In this document: one piece after another, positions 29,392-40,275 of the stretch
Layout: the number at the start of each line of letters is the position of its first letter
How positions within the stretch are numbered: the first letter of the stretch is position 1
From: Cytophagales bacterium
GTDB lineage: Bacteria > Bacteroidota > Bacteroidia > Cytophagales > Cyclobacteriaceae
DNA length: 64,000 nt
Assembly (NCBI GenBank): GCA_020403045.1
Contig: JADBYK010000030.1
Location: 18,702 to 82,701 of the forward strand
Direction: 5' to 3'
Position numbers and translations under genes: made by a program
The notes under the pieces: model-generated
Told to the model about the DNA's origin: nothing
The model's input: only the letters and a program-made list of their open reading frames with translations
Databases searched by the model: none

Positions 29392-30405
29392 TCAGCCAAT
29401 TTCCTCCGAAGGTTTCTCCTTTCGGGGTACTACAATTGAAAATATAATAGAAAGAGTTAGCGTGATTATTATTACCGCAAAGGAAAGCTCCGGAGATATT
29501 TCGTAAGGGATAATCTCTAAAAGCATTTTTGCACCAATGAAGAAAAGAATAATAGACAGGCCTTTCTGCAGCAAATAAAACTTATCGATAATACCCGAAA
29601 GCAAAAAGAACATTGCGCGAAGACCCATAACTGCAAAAATATTTGACGTGTAAATCAAAAACTCGTTTTGTGTGATTGCAAAGGCAGCCGGTATCGAATC
29701 GACAGCAAATATCAAATCCGTAGTTTCGATTAAAACAATAATTAAAAATAGTGGGGTAAACATCAATTTTCCATTTACTCTACCTATAAATTTTCCACCC
29801 ATTTCATCGTTTGTGATAGGCAGGTATTTCCGACAGAGTTTTAAAATTGGATTCTTCTCGGGGTCAATTTTTTCGTCACTGTCTTCAAAGTATATTTTGA
29901 TTCCAGAATAGATCAGGAAGACACCGAAAATATAAAGGATGAAATGCCACTTTGCGATGAAAAACGCACCCACAAAAATGAAAATACCACGAAAAAACAC
30001 GGCTCCTAAAATTCCCCAAAATAATATCTTGTGATAATACTCTTCTTTCACAGAAAAATATTTTAGTATTAGAAGAATGACAAAAATGTTATCTACTGAA
30101 AGCGCATACTCTGTAAGGTAGGCCGAAAAATATTCAATCATCGCATCAGTGCCGGAAACTGACTTTATTACGCCATCCTGCTCAAGAGGATAGGGTCCAT
30201 ATAGATAAACGAAATAGCCAAAAATCGTACTAATGATCACCCAGAAAATGGACTGATACAAAGCCGATTTGGTAGTAATTTTATGAGCCGTTTTATTGAA
30301 AAAGCCCAAGTCAACAAGTAGAAAGGTCACAATTACTATTGCAAAAACCCCGTATAGAAGTGTCTGTGAGCTAATCGAAGTACCGAACAAAGAAAACAGA
30401 AGCAT
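29392..30405 (-). CDS. TerC family membrane protein
   Basis: EYALSVDNIFVILLIL, FWGILGAVFFRGIFIFVGA, TTDLIFAVDSIPAAFAIT. Confidence 0.94.
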   Translation of the reverse strand: MLLFSLFGTSISSQTLLYGVFAIVIVTFLLVDLGFFNKTAHKITTKSALYQSIFWVIISTIFGYFVYLYGPYPLEQDGVIKSVSGTDAMIEYFSAYLTEYALSVDNIFVILLILKYFSVKEEYYHKILFWGILGAVFFRGIFIFVGAFFIAKWHFILYIFGVFLIYSGIKIYFEDSDEKIDPEKNPILKLCRKYLPITNDEMGGKFIGRVNGKLMFTPLFLIIVLIETTDLIFAVDSIPAAFAITQNEFLIYTSNIFAVMGLRAMFFLLSGIIDKFYLLQKGLSIILFFIGAKMLLEIIPYEISPELSFAVIIITLTLSIIFSIVVPRKEKPSEEIG

Positions 30406-30567
30406 CTAAAAGCAGAAAGGTTAGAGGGTTTAAAAAAGGAGCTAAATGGAACTTTTCAAGAGGGTTTTGATTAAAACAATATCAAATCTACAAATATATT
30501 TGAGAAGTAAATAAAGGTTGAAATTGATATCAATTCAGAACAAAAGGAAACCAGTAATTGCCGCGAA

Positions 30568-30981
30568 TTAGGCACATTTTTGGCATTTCCCCTGAATCAG
30601 CAGGTTGATTTCTCTCGCTTCATAACCCGTGGGCAATTCAACCTGAGGTATGTTTACTTGATCGAGGCAGCTGGTTTCGCCACAAACAGAGCACTTAAAA
30701 TGCACATGCTCATGGTGATGCGCAGAGGAAGAGCACAAATCGCTACAAAGGGCATATTTTAAACCCCCACCATCATCCAGCACTTTGTGCACAACACCCT
30801 TATCAACAAAGGTTTTTAGCGTGCGATATACCGTGACACGGTCATAGTCATCTGAGATTTGTTCTTCCAAATCGGAATAGGACAATGCAAAAGGCTTCTT
30901 CAGAAAAAGGCTAAGGATAGCCGTTCTGCTGCTCGTTTTACGAAGGTCAAAATCTTGCAATATTTTTTGCTCGGCTTTCAT
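30568..30981 (-). CDS. Fur family transcriptional regulator
   Basis: RTSSRTAILSLFLKK, DRVTVYRTLKTFVDKGVV, HHHEHVHFKCSVCGETSCLD. Confidence 0.93.
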   Translation of the reverse strand: MKAEQKILQDFDLRKTSSRTAILSLFLKKPFALSYSDLEEQISDDYDRVTVYRTLKTFVDKGVVHKVLDDGGGLKYALCSDLCSSSAHHHEHVHFKCSVCGETSCLDQVNIPQVELPTGYEAREINLLIQGKCQKCA

Positions 30982-30994
30982 TGGTTAAGCCCAT

Positions 30995-32779
30995 CTATCG
31001 ATCCATTTGTAGTTCAAGCAAGTTACGATAAATACCATTGTCGCGCTGGTTAAGTTCCAGGTGAGTGCCGGCTTCTGCAATTTGCCCGTCTTTGATGACG
31101 AGGATTCGGTCCACTTTACGAATGGTACTAAGTCGGTGGGCAATTACAATCGTGGTTCGGTTTTCCATCAGTTTTTCCAGCGCGTCTTGCACCAGACTTT
31201 CGGATTTCGCATCCAGCGAACTAGTGGCTTCGTCCAATATTAATATCGATGGGTCTTTCAGTATGGCTCTTGCAATAGCTACTCGTTGCTTTTGACCGCC
31301 TGATAATTTCACGCCCCGGTCCCCGACAAGCGTATCCAGCTTTTCCGGAAAACTCTCAATAAACTCCCACGCATTTGCCTTGCGGGCTGCGTCTATAATT
31401 TCTGATTCTGTGGCATATGCTTTTCCATAAGCAATATTCTCGCGAATGGTTCCGCCAAAAAGCATTACTTCCTGGGGCACAATGCCAATGTTCCTGCGGA
31501 AATCTGTGAGGCTGAATTGTGACACCTCTTCATTGTCCACTTCGATGCTACCCGAGGAGGCAGAATAAAACCGCATCAGTAAGTTGATGATGGTCGATTT
31601 GCCCGATCCGCTCGGTCCAACCAGTGCAATTCTTTCCCCAGGTTCAACAGTGAAATCGACTGATTTAAGAACTTCAAAATCAGTGCGTGTTGGGTAAGTA
31701 AATGATACGTTTTTAAACGCCACCCTGCCTTTCAATTTGAGCGATTGCGCGGACGTAGTGCTCTCATCTTTCTCTTCCAGTATTTCCAGCACCCGCTCAG
31801 AAGCGCCAATGGAACGCTGCAGTGAACTGTAAATATCGCCCAGGCCGGCAATCGAACCCCCAATGAAAGAAGTATATAAAATAAATGAGAACAATTCGCC
31901 CACCGTGGACTGACCGTTTTGTAGAAGATAGGCCCCATACCAACTGACGGCCACAATTCCACCAAAAAGGGCGAGTATGGTGAAGGAGATAAAAAGCCCT
32001 CGGTACTTGGAGGCATGAATCGATGTTTGCACTACTTCAGTTAGCGACTTTTTATACCGGCCAATCTCAAACAACTCATTCGTAAAAGATTTGACAACCG
32101 CAATGGACTGCAATGTTTCCTCGACAATCACATTCGCGCTGGCTAGTTGATCTTGGGTCTTCTTAGAAAGTTTACGAATGAACTTCCCAAAAAATAAGGC
32201 GGCTATTACTAACACAGGGAAAGTAAGCAGCATGAAAATGGTAAGCTTGGGAGTGAGGATAAAAATGAGTGGGATACCGATAAGCAATACCAATACTTGC
32301 CGTAGCAGTTCGGCTAATGTAAAAGTGAATGTGTCATAAAGCGTCCCCACGTCAGAGGTAATCCGACTCGTCAACTCGCCAACTCTACGACTATCAAAAA
32401 ATGTCAATGGCAACCAAATCATTTTGGAATAAACAGCGTGGCGTAAATCTGCTAGCGAGCGTTCACTAACAATGGTAAAAGTGTACACCCGGATGAAAGA
32501 AAAAACACTTTGAACGGCCAGGATTGCGACAAGGGCCAGCGCAATTTGGTTTATACTGGTAAGTACAAATCCTCCTTTGCCTTGTGCCACATCCAACAGT
32601 TTTCCGGCAAAGTAGGGAAATGATAATAGTGTGCCGCTGGAAAGCGCGAGAGAAACGAGCCCAAGAATAAACGTCTTTCGATAAGGAATAACAAATTTGA
32701 AGATGCCCAGCAATTTGCGGATCCCCTCTTTGTTCAGCTTCTTCTTTTCTCCTTCCTCTAAAAATGTGCGCTTGGCCAT
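30995..32779 (-). CDS. ABC transporter, fused permease/ATP-binding (MsbA-like)
   Basis: GPSGSGKSTIINLLMRFY, LSGGQKQRVAIARAIL, ILILDEATSSLD, IAHRLSTI. Confidence 0.95.
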   Translation of the reverse strand: MAKRTFLEEGEKKKLNKEGIRKLLGIFKFVIPYRKTFILGLVSLALSSGTLLSFPYFAGKLLDVAQGKGGFVLTSINQIALALVAILAVQSVFSFIRVYTFTIVSERSLADLRHAVYSKMIWLPLTFFDSRRVGELTSRITSDVGTLYDTFTFTLAELLRQVLVLLIGIPLIFILTPKLTIFMLLTFPVLVIAALFFGKFIRKLSKKTQDQLASANVIVEETLQSIAVVKSFTNELFEIGRYKKSLTEVVQTSIHASKYRGLFISFTILALFGGIVAVSWYGAYLLQNGQSTVGELFSFILYTSFIGGSIAGLGDIYSSLQRSIGASERVLEILEEKDESTTSAQSLKLKGRVAFKNVSFTYPTRTDFEVLKSVDFTVEPGERIALVGPSGSGKSTIINLLMRFYSASSGSIEVDNEEVSQFSLTDFRRNIGIVPQEVMLFGGTIRENIAYGKAYATESEIIDAARKANAWEFIESFPEKLDTLVGDRGVKLSGGQKQRVAIARAILKDPSILILDEATSSLDAKSESLVQDALEKLMENRTTIVIAHRLSTIRKVDRILVIKDGQIAEAGTHLELNQRDNGIYRNLLELQMDR

Positions 32780-32782
32780 CGG

Positions 32783-33370
32783 CTATTTTGAAATATATGC
32801 ATGTATGGAAAATTGAACAGAGTCGCTCAGAATCATTTTTTGAACTCCTTTGATCGCATAGTCATAGATATAAATCTTCCCTTTCGCACCCTCCAGCGAT
32901 AACGTTAACTCCCTGGTTGTATAGTAAAGTGCATTCTGTTCGATGTATTGTGATTCTATGCGTTTAAGATTCGACAAATCATTTTGAAAGTAGAATCGAA
33001 CTACTGGAACAGAAGATTTGATGTCACATGTATAGCGCCTTACGGTTAGATTGCTTTTCGAATCCTTCTCTTCAGTTAGAAGGTAATGACCCGTGTAGGT
33101 CGGTTTGTTTATCACATCTAATTGACGAAAAACATCCCATTCATGAGCCAGCTGTGCACTATCCACCAGGAAGGATGATTCACCTTCCTTACCATCGATG
33201 CTTGCTTTTTTGTGAACCGAATCTTTGCGATTGGCCAGATAGCTAATTTGAACATTGACCAGGCTATCAAAATCGAAGTACGGTTTGTCGTATTTTTGAT
33301 TAGCCTGCCGACAGGAAAACGTGATAACACCTAACACAAAAAGGCAGGCACCGAACTTTAACTGAGTCAT
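32783..33370 (-). CDS. Lipoprotein, hypothetical
   Basis: Signal with lipobox-like VITFSCRQ. Confidence 0.7.
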   Translation of the reverse strand: MTQLKFGACLFVLGVITFSCRQANQKYDKPYFDFDSLVNVQISYLANRKDSVHKKASIDGKEGESSFLVDSAQLAHEWDVFRQLDVINKPTYTGHYLLTEEKDSKSNLTVRRYTCDIKSSVPVVRFYFQNDLSNLKRIESQYIEQNALYYTTRELTLSLEGAKGKIYIYDYAIKGVQKMILSDSVQFSIHAYISK

Positions 33371-33383
33371 ATTTCCTGAGATA

Positions 33384-34919
33384 CTATTTTTGCACCAACA
33401 CCTTACCCGTCATTTCAGTGGGAATAGGAATTCCCATTAGCGTAAGTATAGTAGGCGCCAAATCACCCAGTTTGCCGTCATTGATTTTAGAATAGGTCTT
33501 GGAGTCATCTACTAAAATGCAAGGCACCAGGTTGGTGGTGTGTGCGGTATTTGGACTGCCGTCCTCATTGATCATAATATCTGCATTGCCATGATCGGCA
33601 ATAATAATAACGGCATAGCCATTTTTGCGCGCTACTTCTGTTACCGCCTCGTTACATTTATCAACTGTCTCCACTGCTTTAACGGCCGCTGAAAATACGC
33701 CTGTATGTCCAACCATGTCTGGATTGGCAAAATTCAAACAGATAAAATCAGCTGATCCTTTGTCTAATTCAGGAATGATTTTGTCTTTGATATCATTGGC
33801 ACTCATCTCCGGCTTTAGATCGTAGGTGGCCACTTTTGGTGAGGGGCACATTAATCGCGATTCGCCTTCGAATACATCTTCTCGTCCTCCTGAAAAGAAA
33901 AAAGTTACGTGTGGATACTTCTCTGTTTCTGCAATACGAATTTGTTTCTTGCCTGCCTTCGAAACAATTTCTCCTAGCGTATTTTCCAAGTTATCTTTAT
34001 CAAACATCACCTTCACATCGTTGAAGGAGTCATCGTAGTTGGTGAGGGTTACGTAATAGAGTTTCAATTTCTTCATCCCCTGCTCGGGATAATCTTGTTG
34101 GGTCAACGCCATGGTAATCTCTCGCCCACGATCGGTGCGGAAATTAAAACAAATGACCACATCGCCTTCCTGTACTGTAGTAATCGGCTTGCCGGCTGCA
34201 TCAACAGCAACAATGGGCTTGATGAACTCATCGGTGACTCCAGCCTCGTAGGATTTTTGCAATGAGGTCAATAAATCTGACGACTTTTCGCCTTCGCCCT
34301 TCACCAAAAGGTCATAGGCTAATTTCACGCGCTCCCATCTCTTGTCGCGATCCATGGCAAAGTAGCGCCCCACAATGCTGGCCAATTGACCCGTTGTTTT
34401 GTTGAGGTGATTTTGTAAATCAGTTAGGTATCCAAATCCGCCTTTCGGGTCGGTATCTCGGCCATCGGTAAAGGCATGGATAAATAGATTTTTTACGTTC
34501 AGATTTTTTGCAATCGTGCAAAGCCCCTTGACGTGCTCTACGTGTGAGTGAACGCCACCGTCACTAACAAGACCAATGAGATGCACGGACTTGTTATTCG
34601 CTTTTGCATAATCAAACGCGGACAGCAGTGTTGGATTTTCATCTAACTCTTTTTCTTCTACAGCTTTGTTGATTCGCACTAAGTCTTGATAAACTACTCT
34701 TCCCGCACCAATATTCATATGGCCTACTTCCGAGTTGCCCATTTGCCCGGCAGGGAGCCCTACCGCCAAACCGGAGGCCTCTAATTTACTATGTGGATAC
34801 TTGTGGTATAAAGAATTGATGTAGGGAGTCTGGGCATGGTCGATAGCAGAAACTTTCAGGTTTTTAGCAATGCCCCAGCCATCCAAAATCATCAATAGCA
34901 CTTTTTTATTCATAATCAT
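33384..34919 (-). CDS. gpmI: 2,3-bisphosphoglycerate-independent phosphoglycerate mutase
   Basis: LMILDGWGIAK, GQMGNSEVGHMNIGAGR, SDGGVHSHVEHV, ADHGNAD. Confidence 0.97.
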   Translation of the reverse strand: MIMNKKVLLMILDGWGIAKNLKVSAIDHAQTPYINSLYHKYPHSKLEASGLAVGLPAGQMGNSEVGHMNIGAGRVVYQDLVRINKAVEEKELDENPTLLSAFDYAKANNKSVHLIGLVSDGGVHSHVEHVKGLCTIAKNLNVKNLFIHAFTDGRDTDPKGGFGYLTDLQNHLNKTTGQLASIVGRYFAMDRDKRWERVKLAYDLLVKGEGEKSSDLLTSLQKSYEAGVTDEFIKPIVAVDAAGKPITTVQEGDVVICFNFRTDRGREITMALTQQDYPEQGMKKLKLYYVTLTNYDDSFNDVKVMFDKDNLENTLGEIVSKAGKKQIRIAETEKYPHVTFFFSGGREDVFEGESRLMCPSPKVATYDLKPEMSANDIKDKIIPELDKGSADFICLNFANPDMVGHTGVFSAAVKAVETVDKCNEAVTEVARKNGYAVIIIADHGNADIMINEDGSPNTAHTTNLVPCILVDDSKTYSKINDGKLGDLAPTILTLMGIPIPTEMTGKVLVQK

Positions 34920-35079
34920 TTCAAATAATTTTCAAATATAGGCTCATTCATGATAATAGATGATCAAAACTATGCCAATGAGTAGCTGCGATGTTAATCT
35001 TGGATGTTCCTGCTAATTTGACCATTAATATCTTTTTCAAACCCCGATTATGGCATACTTTTGGTCTATCTTAGAGCCT

Positions 35080-35472
35080 ATGAGAACGAAAAAGTGGTTA
35101 TGGATTGTGTTTTTGGCTATTCCTCTGGCAAATGTTTGGGGGCAGGCGGAAATTTTCGCGCCTATTAAAGATGCAATTAAGGCCAATAATGCCAAAGAAG
35201 CAGTAAAGTACTTCAATCAATCGGCTGATATCAACATTGAGGGAGAGGTAAACAATTATAGCAAAGCTCAGGCGGAGTTTGTATTGGGCGACTTTTTCAA
35301 AAAACATCCGGTTGCAGAATTCAACATTGTCCACACGGGCTCGTCACCAAGTGGGCTAAAGTTTGCTATTGGCAAGTACCAAAGCGGAGGTGATAGCTAC
35401 AGTGTGCTCATGCGAGTAAAAGAATCGGACAAAAAATACTTTGTTCACGAAATCAGCTTTATCAAAGAATGA
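35080..35472 (+). CDS. DUF4783-like secreted small protein
   Basis: Signal peptide; IKDAIKANNAKEAVKYFNQSADINIEGEVNNYSKAQAEFVLGDFFKKHP. Confidence 0.7.
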   Translation: MRTKKWLWIVFLAIPLANVWGQAEIFAPIKDAIKANNAKEAVKYFNQSADINIEGEVNNYSKAQAEFVLGDFFKKHPVAEFNIVHTGSSPSGLKFAIGKYQSGGDSYSVLMRVKESDKKYFVHEISFIKE

Positions 35473-36332
35473 TTTCACCAGCATACCTCACTGAGGAGGC
35501 CATTCATTTATTTATACAGTCCGCTTTAGCTGAAGATATTGGTGAAGGAGATCACTCCTCTCTAGGCGCCATCCCGAAAAATACTCCATGCAAGGCGCAT
35601 TTATTGGTGAAAGATGAAGGCGTGATAGCCGGCCTTGCGTTGGCAGAAAAAATATTTCAAGAAGTTGACCCGGCCCTTCAAGTCACCTATTTCAAACACG
35701 ATGGAGACTTGGTTCACCGCGGTGATGTAGCTTTTGAAGTCACCGGTCAGGCTCAATCCATTTTATCGGCCGAGCGGTTGGTACTCAATTGCATGCAGCG
35801 GATGAGCGGTATTGCTACCCACACAAAAGCGCTTTGCCAATTGCTCGAAGGCACCTCTACCAAGCTGCTCGATACTCGTAAAACGACTCCGAATTTTCGC
35901 GCTATGGAAAAATGGGCGGTGGCAATTGGAGGGGGCCAGAATCACCGGTTTGCTTTGTATGACATGGTAATGCTCAAAGATAATCACATTGACATGGCCG
36001 GGGGTGTACAAACAGCTATTGAAAATGCTCACCGATACCTCAAGGAGAAAAATAAAGATTTAAAAATTGAGATTGAGGTGCGTAACCTCAGAGAAGTGGA
36101 AGAAGTAATCCGAGTGGGCGGTGTAGATACGATCATGTTGGATAACATGAGCTTAAATGATATGAGAAAGTCCGTTCACCTGATCAATGGCAAATACAAG
36201 ACTGAAGCGAGTGGAGGGATCACCGAAAATACCTTGCGCGCAGTGGCCGAAACAGGTGTAGATTTTATTTCGATGGGTGCGCTGACGCATTCTACCAAAA
36301 GCCTCGATTTGAGTTTAAAGGTGGTTAAATGA
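35469..36332 (+). CDS. nadC: Nicotinate-nucleotide diphosphorylase (carboxylating)
   Basis: EDIGEGDHSSLG, LNCMQRMSGIATHTK, DTRKTTPNFRAMEKWAVAIGGGQNHRFALYDMVMLKDNHI. Confidence 0.97.
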   Translation: MISPAYLTEEAIHLFIQSALAEDIGEGDHSSLGAIPKNTPCKAHLLVKDEGVIAGLALAEKIFQEVDPALQVTYFKHDGDLVHRGDVAFEVTGQAQSILSAERLVLNCMQRMSGIATHTKALCQLLEGTSTKLLDTRKTTPNFRAMEKWAVAIGGGQNHRFALYDMVMLKDNHIDMAGGVQTAIENAHRYLKEKNKDLKIEIEVRNLREVEEVIRVGGVDTIMLDNMSLNDMRKSVHLINGKYKTEASGGITENTLRAVAETGVDFISMGALTHSTKSLDLSLKVVK

Positions 36333-36419
36333 CCTAAGGGAAGTTTCCTTCTTTGCCTAAAACTAACTATACATCCTTCCAAAAAATCAGCTATTTTTGC
36401 GACCCATTCAGTTAGAATT

Positions 36420-36896
36420 ATGCTTGTTAAGACCAAAAACTATCGCTTAGAAAAGAAAGACTATATCCGCATGGCGTTGCGAAACATCCTGCTTCAGCAA
36501 TGGTGGGTAAGTTTAATTGTGGTAGCCATCTGCCTTTTGTATTTGTGGATCCCAAGCATTTGGTGGTTCATTGGCGCATTTACAGCTGCGGGGTTGTATT
36601 TACTTTTTTGGTGGATCCAATTTTACGGAGTCACGCAATTAGAGCAAGGCAAGATGCTTTTTGAGAGATTCTCGTATGAAATTACCAGTCAACAAATTGT
36701 GATGAAGTTGAATGCCCGTGAAGGCATGCCGATGAAGTGGGATCAAATCAAAAGTGCAAAGGTCACCAAAGAAGCATTTGTTCTTTTTGTTAATAAAGCG
36801 CAGTTAATTCACTTGCCATTCAAAATATTTACTACTGAAAACGAACGCAAGTTTTTAACGAGCATTTTGAAAAATAAAGGATTGTTGAAAGCGTAG
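36420..36896 (+). CDS. Hypothetical membrane protein (YcxB-like)
   Basis: Two TM segments followed by a soluble domain. Confidence 0.55.
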   Translation: MLVKTKNYRLEKKDYIRMALRNILLQQWWVSLIVVAICLLYLWIPSIWWFIGAFTAAGLYLLFWWIQFYGVTQLEQGKMLFERFSYEITSQQIVMKLNAREGMPMKWDQIKSAKVTKEAFVLFVNKAQLIHLPFKIFTTENERKFLTSILKNKGLLKA

Positions 36897-36971
36897 TTGT
36901 TTTTGTACGTGTTCTTAAGCATCTGAACTTTCTCAAATTACTTACTTGACTTGCGCACCATCTGTTCTTTT

Positions 36972-37037
36972 GCCACGAATTCACTAATAGCACAAATTGA
37001 AGCCGAAAAAGTTCGTGTAAATTCGTGTATTCGTGGC
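36972..37037. repeat. Palindromic intergenic repeat
   Basis: gccacgaat ... attcgtggc, perfect 9-bp arms, with an internal ttcgtgtaaattcgtg repeat. Confidence 0.7.
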
Positions 37038-37125
37038 TAACTTTTTTAGTAGAGTTTAAAGCCAGTTACTTACTCTGGCTATATTTACATCACAGAAGAG
37101 TAATCTATGGAACTGCCATTCGAAA

Positions 37126-37359
37126 ATGACAACAACTACAACAGAAATTGAAATTACTGAAGTGAAGTTTGTCGGAAACAGTGCTATGCTGCTGTCTCTA
37201 TCTAACGACAGGACTTGTATTGTGCCGCTTGAGAAATTCAAGCAGATTGAGTCATTGACTCCATTGCAAAAAGAAGACTTTGAAATTATTGATGGCGAAA
37301 ATCTTTCCTTTTTAGCACTTGACGAGGTTTATTCCATTCACGAACTAATTGGCATCTAA
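37126..37359 (+). CDS. DUF2442-like small protein
   Basis: ITEVKFVGNSAMLLSLSNDRTCIVPLEKFKQIESLTPLQKEDFEII. Confidence 0.6.
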   Translation: MTTTTTEIEITEVKFVGNSAMLLSLSNDRTCIVPLEKFKQIESLTPLQKEDFEIIDGENLSFLALDEVYSIHELIGI

Positions 37360-37390
37360 TGAACTTCTTTGGACACTTAAACAAATAGGT

Positions 37391-37912
37391 ATGAAAGTAT
37401 TAATCTTGAGCGTTGCTTTCCTTTTTAACTGGGCCCTTTGTACGGCTCAAAAGGTCGACTTCGATAAGAAGTTGAAAGACTTAAACATCGAACTCTTCAC
37501 GCCCGGCAAGCCCATTGCAAATTATGTGAAAGCCGTAAGAACGGGCAACTTACTTTACTTGTCAGGCCACGGCCCTACAAAAGCGGATGGCAGCAACATC
37601 ATTGGAAAAGTAGGCAAAGACTTAACCATCGAGCAGGGCTATGATGCAGCAAGGCAGACCGGGATTTCTCTTCTCTCTACGTTGAAATCCGAAATTGGTG
37701 ATTTAAATAAAGTAAAGAGAATTGTGAAAGTCCTAGGCATGGTGAATTGCACCGAAACGTTTGGAGACCAACCGAAAGTGATCAATGGTTTTTCTGATTT
37801 GATGGTGGCCGTTTTTGGTGAGAAAGGAAAACACGCACGCTCTGCAGTGGGAATGTATGCACTACCCATGGGGATGGCCGTGGAGATTGAAATTATTGTA
37901 GAGCTCGAATAG
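37391..37912 (+). CDS. Secreted RidA family protein
   Basis: Signal peptide; GNLLYLSGHGPTKADG, GYDAARQTGISLLSTLKSEIGDLNKVKRIVKVLGMVN, HARSAVGMYALPMGMAVEIEIIVEL. Confidence 0.88.
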   Translation: MKVLILSVAFLFNWALCTAQKVDFDKKLKDLNIELFTPGKPIANYVKAVRTGNLLYLSGHGPTKADGSNIIGKVGKDLTIEQGYDAARQTGISLLSTLKSEIGDLNKVKRIVKVLGMVNCTETFGDQPKVINGFSDLMVAVFGEKGKHARSAVGMYALPMGMAVEIEIIVELE

Positions 37913-37951
37913 GGTCGTGTAACAACAGCGTTTGTTGATCGTCTTGCTCAC

Positions 37952-38584
37952 ATGCTCGATTGGTTTTACGCACTCAGAAGGTTTCGATTTTTTAAGCTGG
38001 TGGTTATTTACTTGCGATACCTCATTGGTTTCGCCTTTGTGTTTGCATCCTTTATTAAAATTCAAGGAGAGCGATTCACAACGCTTCCAACCACCGAACC
38101 GGTTGGATATTTTTTTGAAGCCATGTATCAAACTGGTTTTTATTGGAATTTTCTAGGTTGGAGTCAATTTATTGCCGGAACGTTGTTGATGACCCAACGT
38201 TTTGCAACAGTTGGAGCGATGGCTTTCTTCCCCATCATATTGAATGTTTTTATGATTACGAACGCCATTGATTTTGGCATGGGCACTCCTATTATTACAA
38301 GTCTCATGTTATTGGGAACCATTTTTTTACTCTTGTGGGATTATAAAAAATGGATTATTGTGTTTCAACGAGATCACACCATTAAAATCGATTTGACCAA
38401 CGAACCTGAAGATCTATTTATGAATGACCCAATTTGGGTAATTACAGGAATCTGGTTTGTGGTGCTGCTAATCCTTCCACGTGTGTTGCCTATCGGAAGT
38501 CCATTTACGTGGTCGGCTTTTTTTCCCTTAATTGGATTGCTGGCATTTGCTTATGCTATGATCAAATATCGGAAAATGAAATAG
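37952..38584 (+). CDS. DoxX-like membrane protein
   Basis: Multiple TM segments, GWSQFIAGTLLMTQRFATVGAMAFFPIILNVFMI. Confidence 0.6.
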   Translation: MLDWFYALRRFRFFKLVVIYLRYLIGFAFVFASFIKIQGERFTTLPTTEPVGYFFEAMYQTGFYWNFLGWSQFIAGTLLMTQRFATVGAMAFFPIILNVFMITNAIDFGMGTPIITSLMLLGTIFLLLWDYKKWIIVFQRDHTIKIDLTNEPEDLFMNDPIWVITGIWFVVLLILPRVLPIGSPFTWSAFFPLIGLLAFAYAMIKYRKMK

Positions 38585-38613
38585 CAACATTGATCAGTAC
38601 TATTTGTCAAACA

Positions 38614-40272
38614 CTAGGTTCTCCCTAAACGGCTACTCACTTTTTTCGCCTCATCAATTACCTCCTTCGGATAGTTGGCGAGTTCCAAAAGCTTAATGGC
38701 ATTTCGAGTGGTCAGCGGACCGAATTTAAGTTGATGGTCGAAGTGCAGTTCCTTACTTTCCACCGTTTCAGTGAAATGATATAAATCGTATTCGGATGAA
38801 AGCATCTCGGCCAGCTCAATATCGTGTGTGGACACGATGACAATGTTATCTTTTCTGTTTAAGTAAGTGAGAATAGCTTTTGCCGCGCCAATTCGTTCTG
38901 CCGTGTTCGTGCCTTTGAAAACTTCATCCAATACAAATAGGTTCTGGTGCGAACTTTCGGCTTCCGTTAATAAAGAGGCCATGATTTTCACCTCCTGGAA
39001 ATAATAGCTTTTGCCTTGAAACAAGTTGTCGTCAATGCGAATGGATGAAAATTGCTTGATAGGAGGGGAAACAAATTCATCTGCAAAACAAGTATAAATG
39101 GTTTGTGCGAGTATGGAATTAATAGTGAGTGTTCGCAAGAAAGTCGATTTGCCAGACATATTGGAGCCGGTAATCAGAATACTCTTCCCATCAATGGTCA
39201 GATCATTTTTTACACATGCTTCAATCAGCGGATGGTAGATGCCTTGGGCGATAATTTTCTTTTTGGGAGTGGTAAGAGTAGGCTGGCATGTATTTAATGA
39301 ACCTGCCCGAAGAGACAGGATTGAAATGGCCATATCAATATTTCCCACGTAGGTGAATAACTCGGAAATGGCTTCTTGTTTTTTTTCAAGTTCATGGATA
39401 ATTCGAAACAGGGATATGACTTCCACCAGGAAAAATATCTTGATGAGCTCGACAAAGTACAAACCGATCTGACTTAGCTCTGCCCCTAATCCATCATTAC
39501 CACTCAAGGAAATAAACCTGGATTTCCGCTGAAAGGATCGCAAGCTTGCAATGGCTTCTATCGCTTGCGCATTCGAAAAGAGCTTTCCTCTTTTTAGTAA
39601 TGCATTCGATACCTGGATTAATACGTTTAGCTGAGGGAAAGACCGGGTAAACTGAAAGGTGTTTCCCTTGTTCCAGTAGTGCACCAACATATTTGCCGTG
39701 AAGGGCACCATCATCAGAATGATACAAAACGGATAACTAAACGCCAGCAACGCCAGCACTAGTAACAACGCCAGATTTAAGTAAATAGCCCATAACCACT
39801 TCGGTCTTTTTAATAAATCCCCACCCATCAATGAAGCGATGTGATAGGCATCGGTGTGGTTAAGTTTTAGTAGTTCGAATTGAACTTCTTCGCGCAGCCG
39901 CTCGTCTTTCTTGAAGGCGTCAATAAAAGGATCTAACGGACTATGCAATTGATCGGTAGGCTGCACGACTTTTGCATATAACACCTGCTGCCCTACACGA
40001 CTGGTTGTTCTGTCAATAAATGAAAACAAACTATAGAAGTCAATATCTTCTATCGTCTGCTCGGTAAGCCGGTGAAACGGATCACCTTGCGATAAATCTG
40101 AATACTTTTTAATTCTGTCGAAGTCGAATGGAACAGATTTAGGCTTCGCCCAATGGGCGCGGAGCTCTAACTTTTTCTTTTTTAGTCTTCTTTTGTTGAT
40201 GAGTCGGAGTATCAGTACAACCGAAACAAAAAGAATTGTTAGTAGAATGAGATATCCAATTTGTGGAGGCAT
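38614..40272 (-). CDS. MutS-like ATPase with N-terminal membrane segments
   Basis: ILITGSNMSGKSTFLRTL, FVLDEVFKGTNTAERIGAAKAIL, STHDIELAEML. Confidence 0.88.
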   Translation of the reverse strand: MPPQIGYLILLTILFVSVVLILRLINKRRLKKKKLELRAHWAKPKSVPFDFDRIKKYSDLSQGDPFHRLTEQTIEDIDFYSLFSFIDRTTSRVGQQVLYAKVVQPTDQLHSPLDPFIDAFKKDERLREEVQFELLKLNHTDAYHIASLMGGDLLKRPKWLWAIYLNLALLLVLALLAFSYPFCIILMMVPFTANMLVHYWNKGNTFQFTRSFPQLNVLIQVSNALLKRGKLFSNAQAIEAIASLRSFQRKSRFISLSGNDGLGAELSQIGLYFVELIKIFFLVEVISLFRIIHELEKKQEAISELFTYVGNIDMAISILSLRAGSLNTCQPTLTTPKKKIIAQGIYHPLIEACVKNDLTIDGKSILITGSNMSGKSTFLRTLTINSILAQTIYTCFADEFVSPPIKQFSSIRIDDNLFQGKSYYFQEVKIMASLLTEAESSHQNLFVLDEVFKGTNTAERIGAAKAILTYLNRKDNIVIVSTHDIELAEMLSSEYDLYHFTETVESKELHFDHQLKFGPLTTRNAIKLLELANYPKEVIDEAKKVSSRLGRT

Positions 40273-40275
40273 GCG

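Noticed and set aside
28132-30405. TerB-like plus TerC as a tellurite/stress resistance operon
   Set aside because: The genes are convergent rather than co-oriented and the TerB similarity is weak; adjacency alone is not enough.
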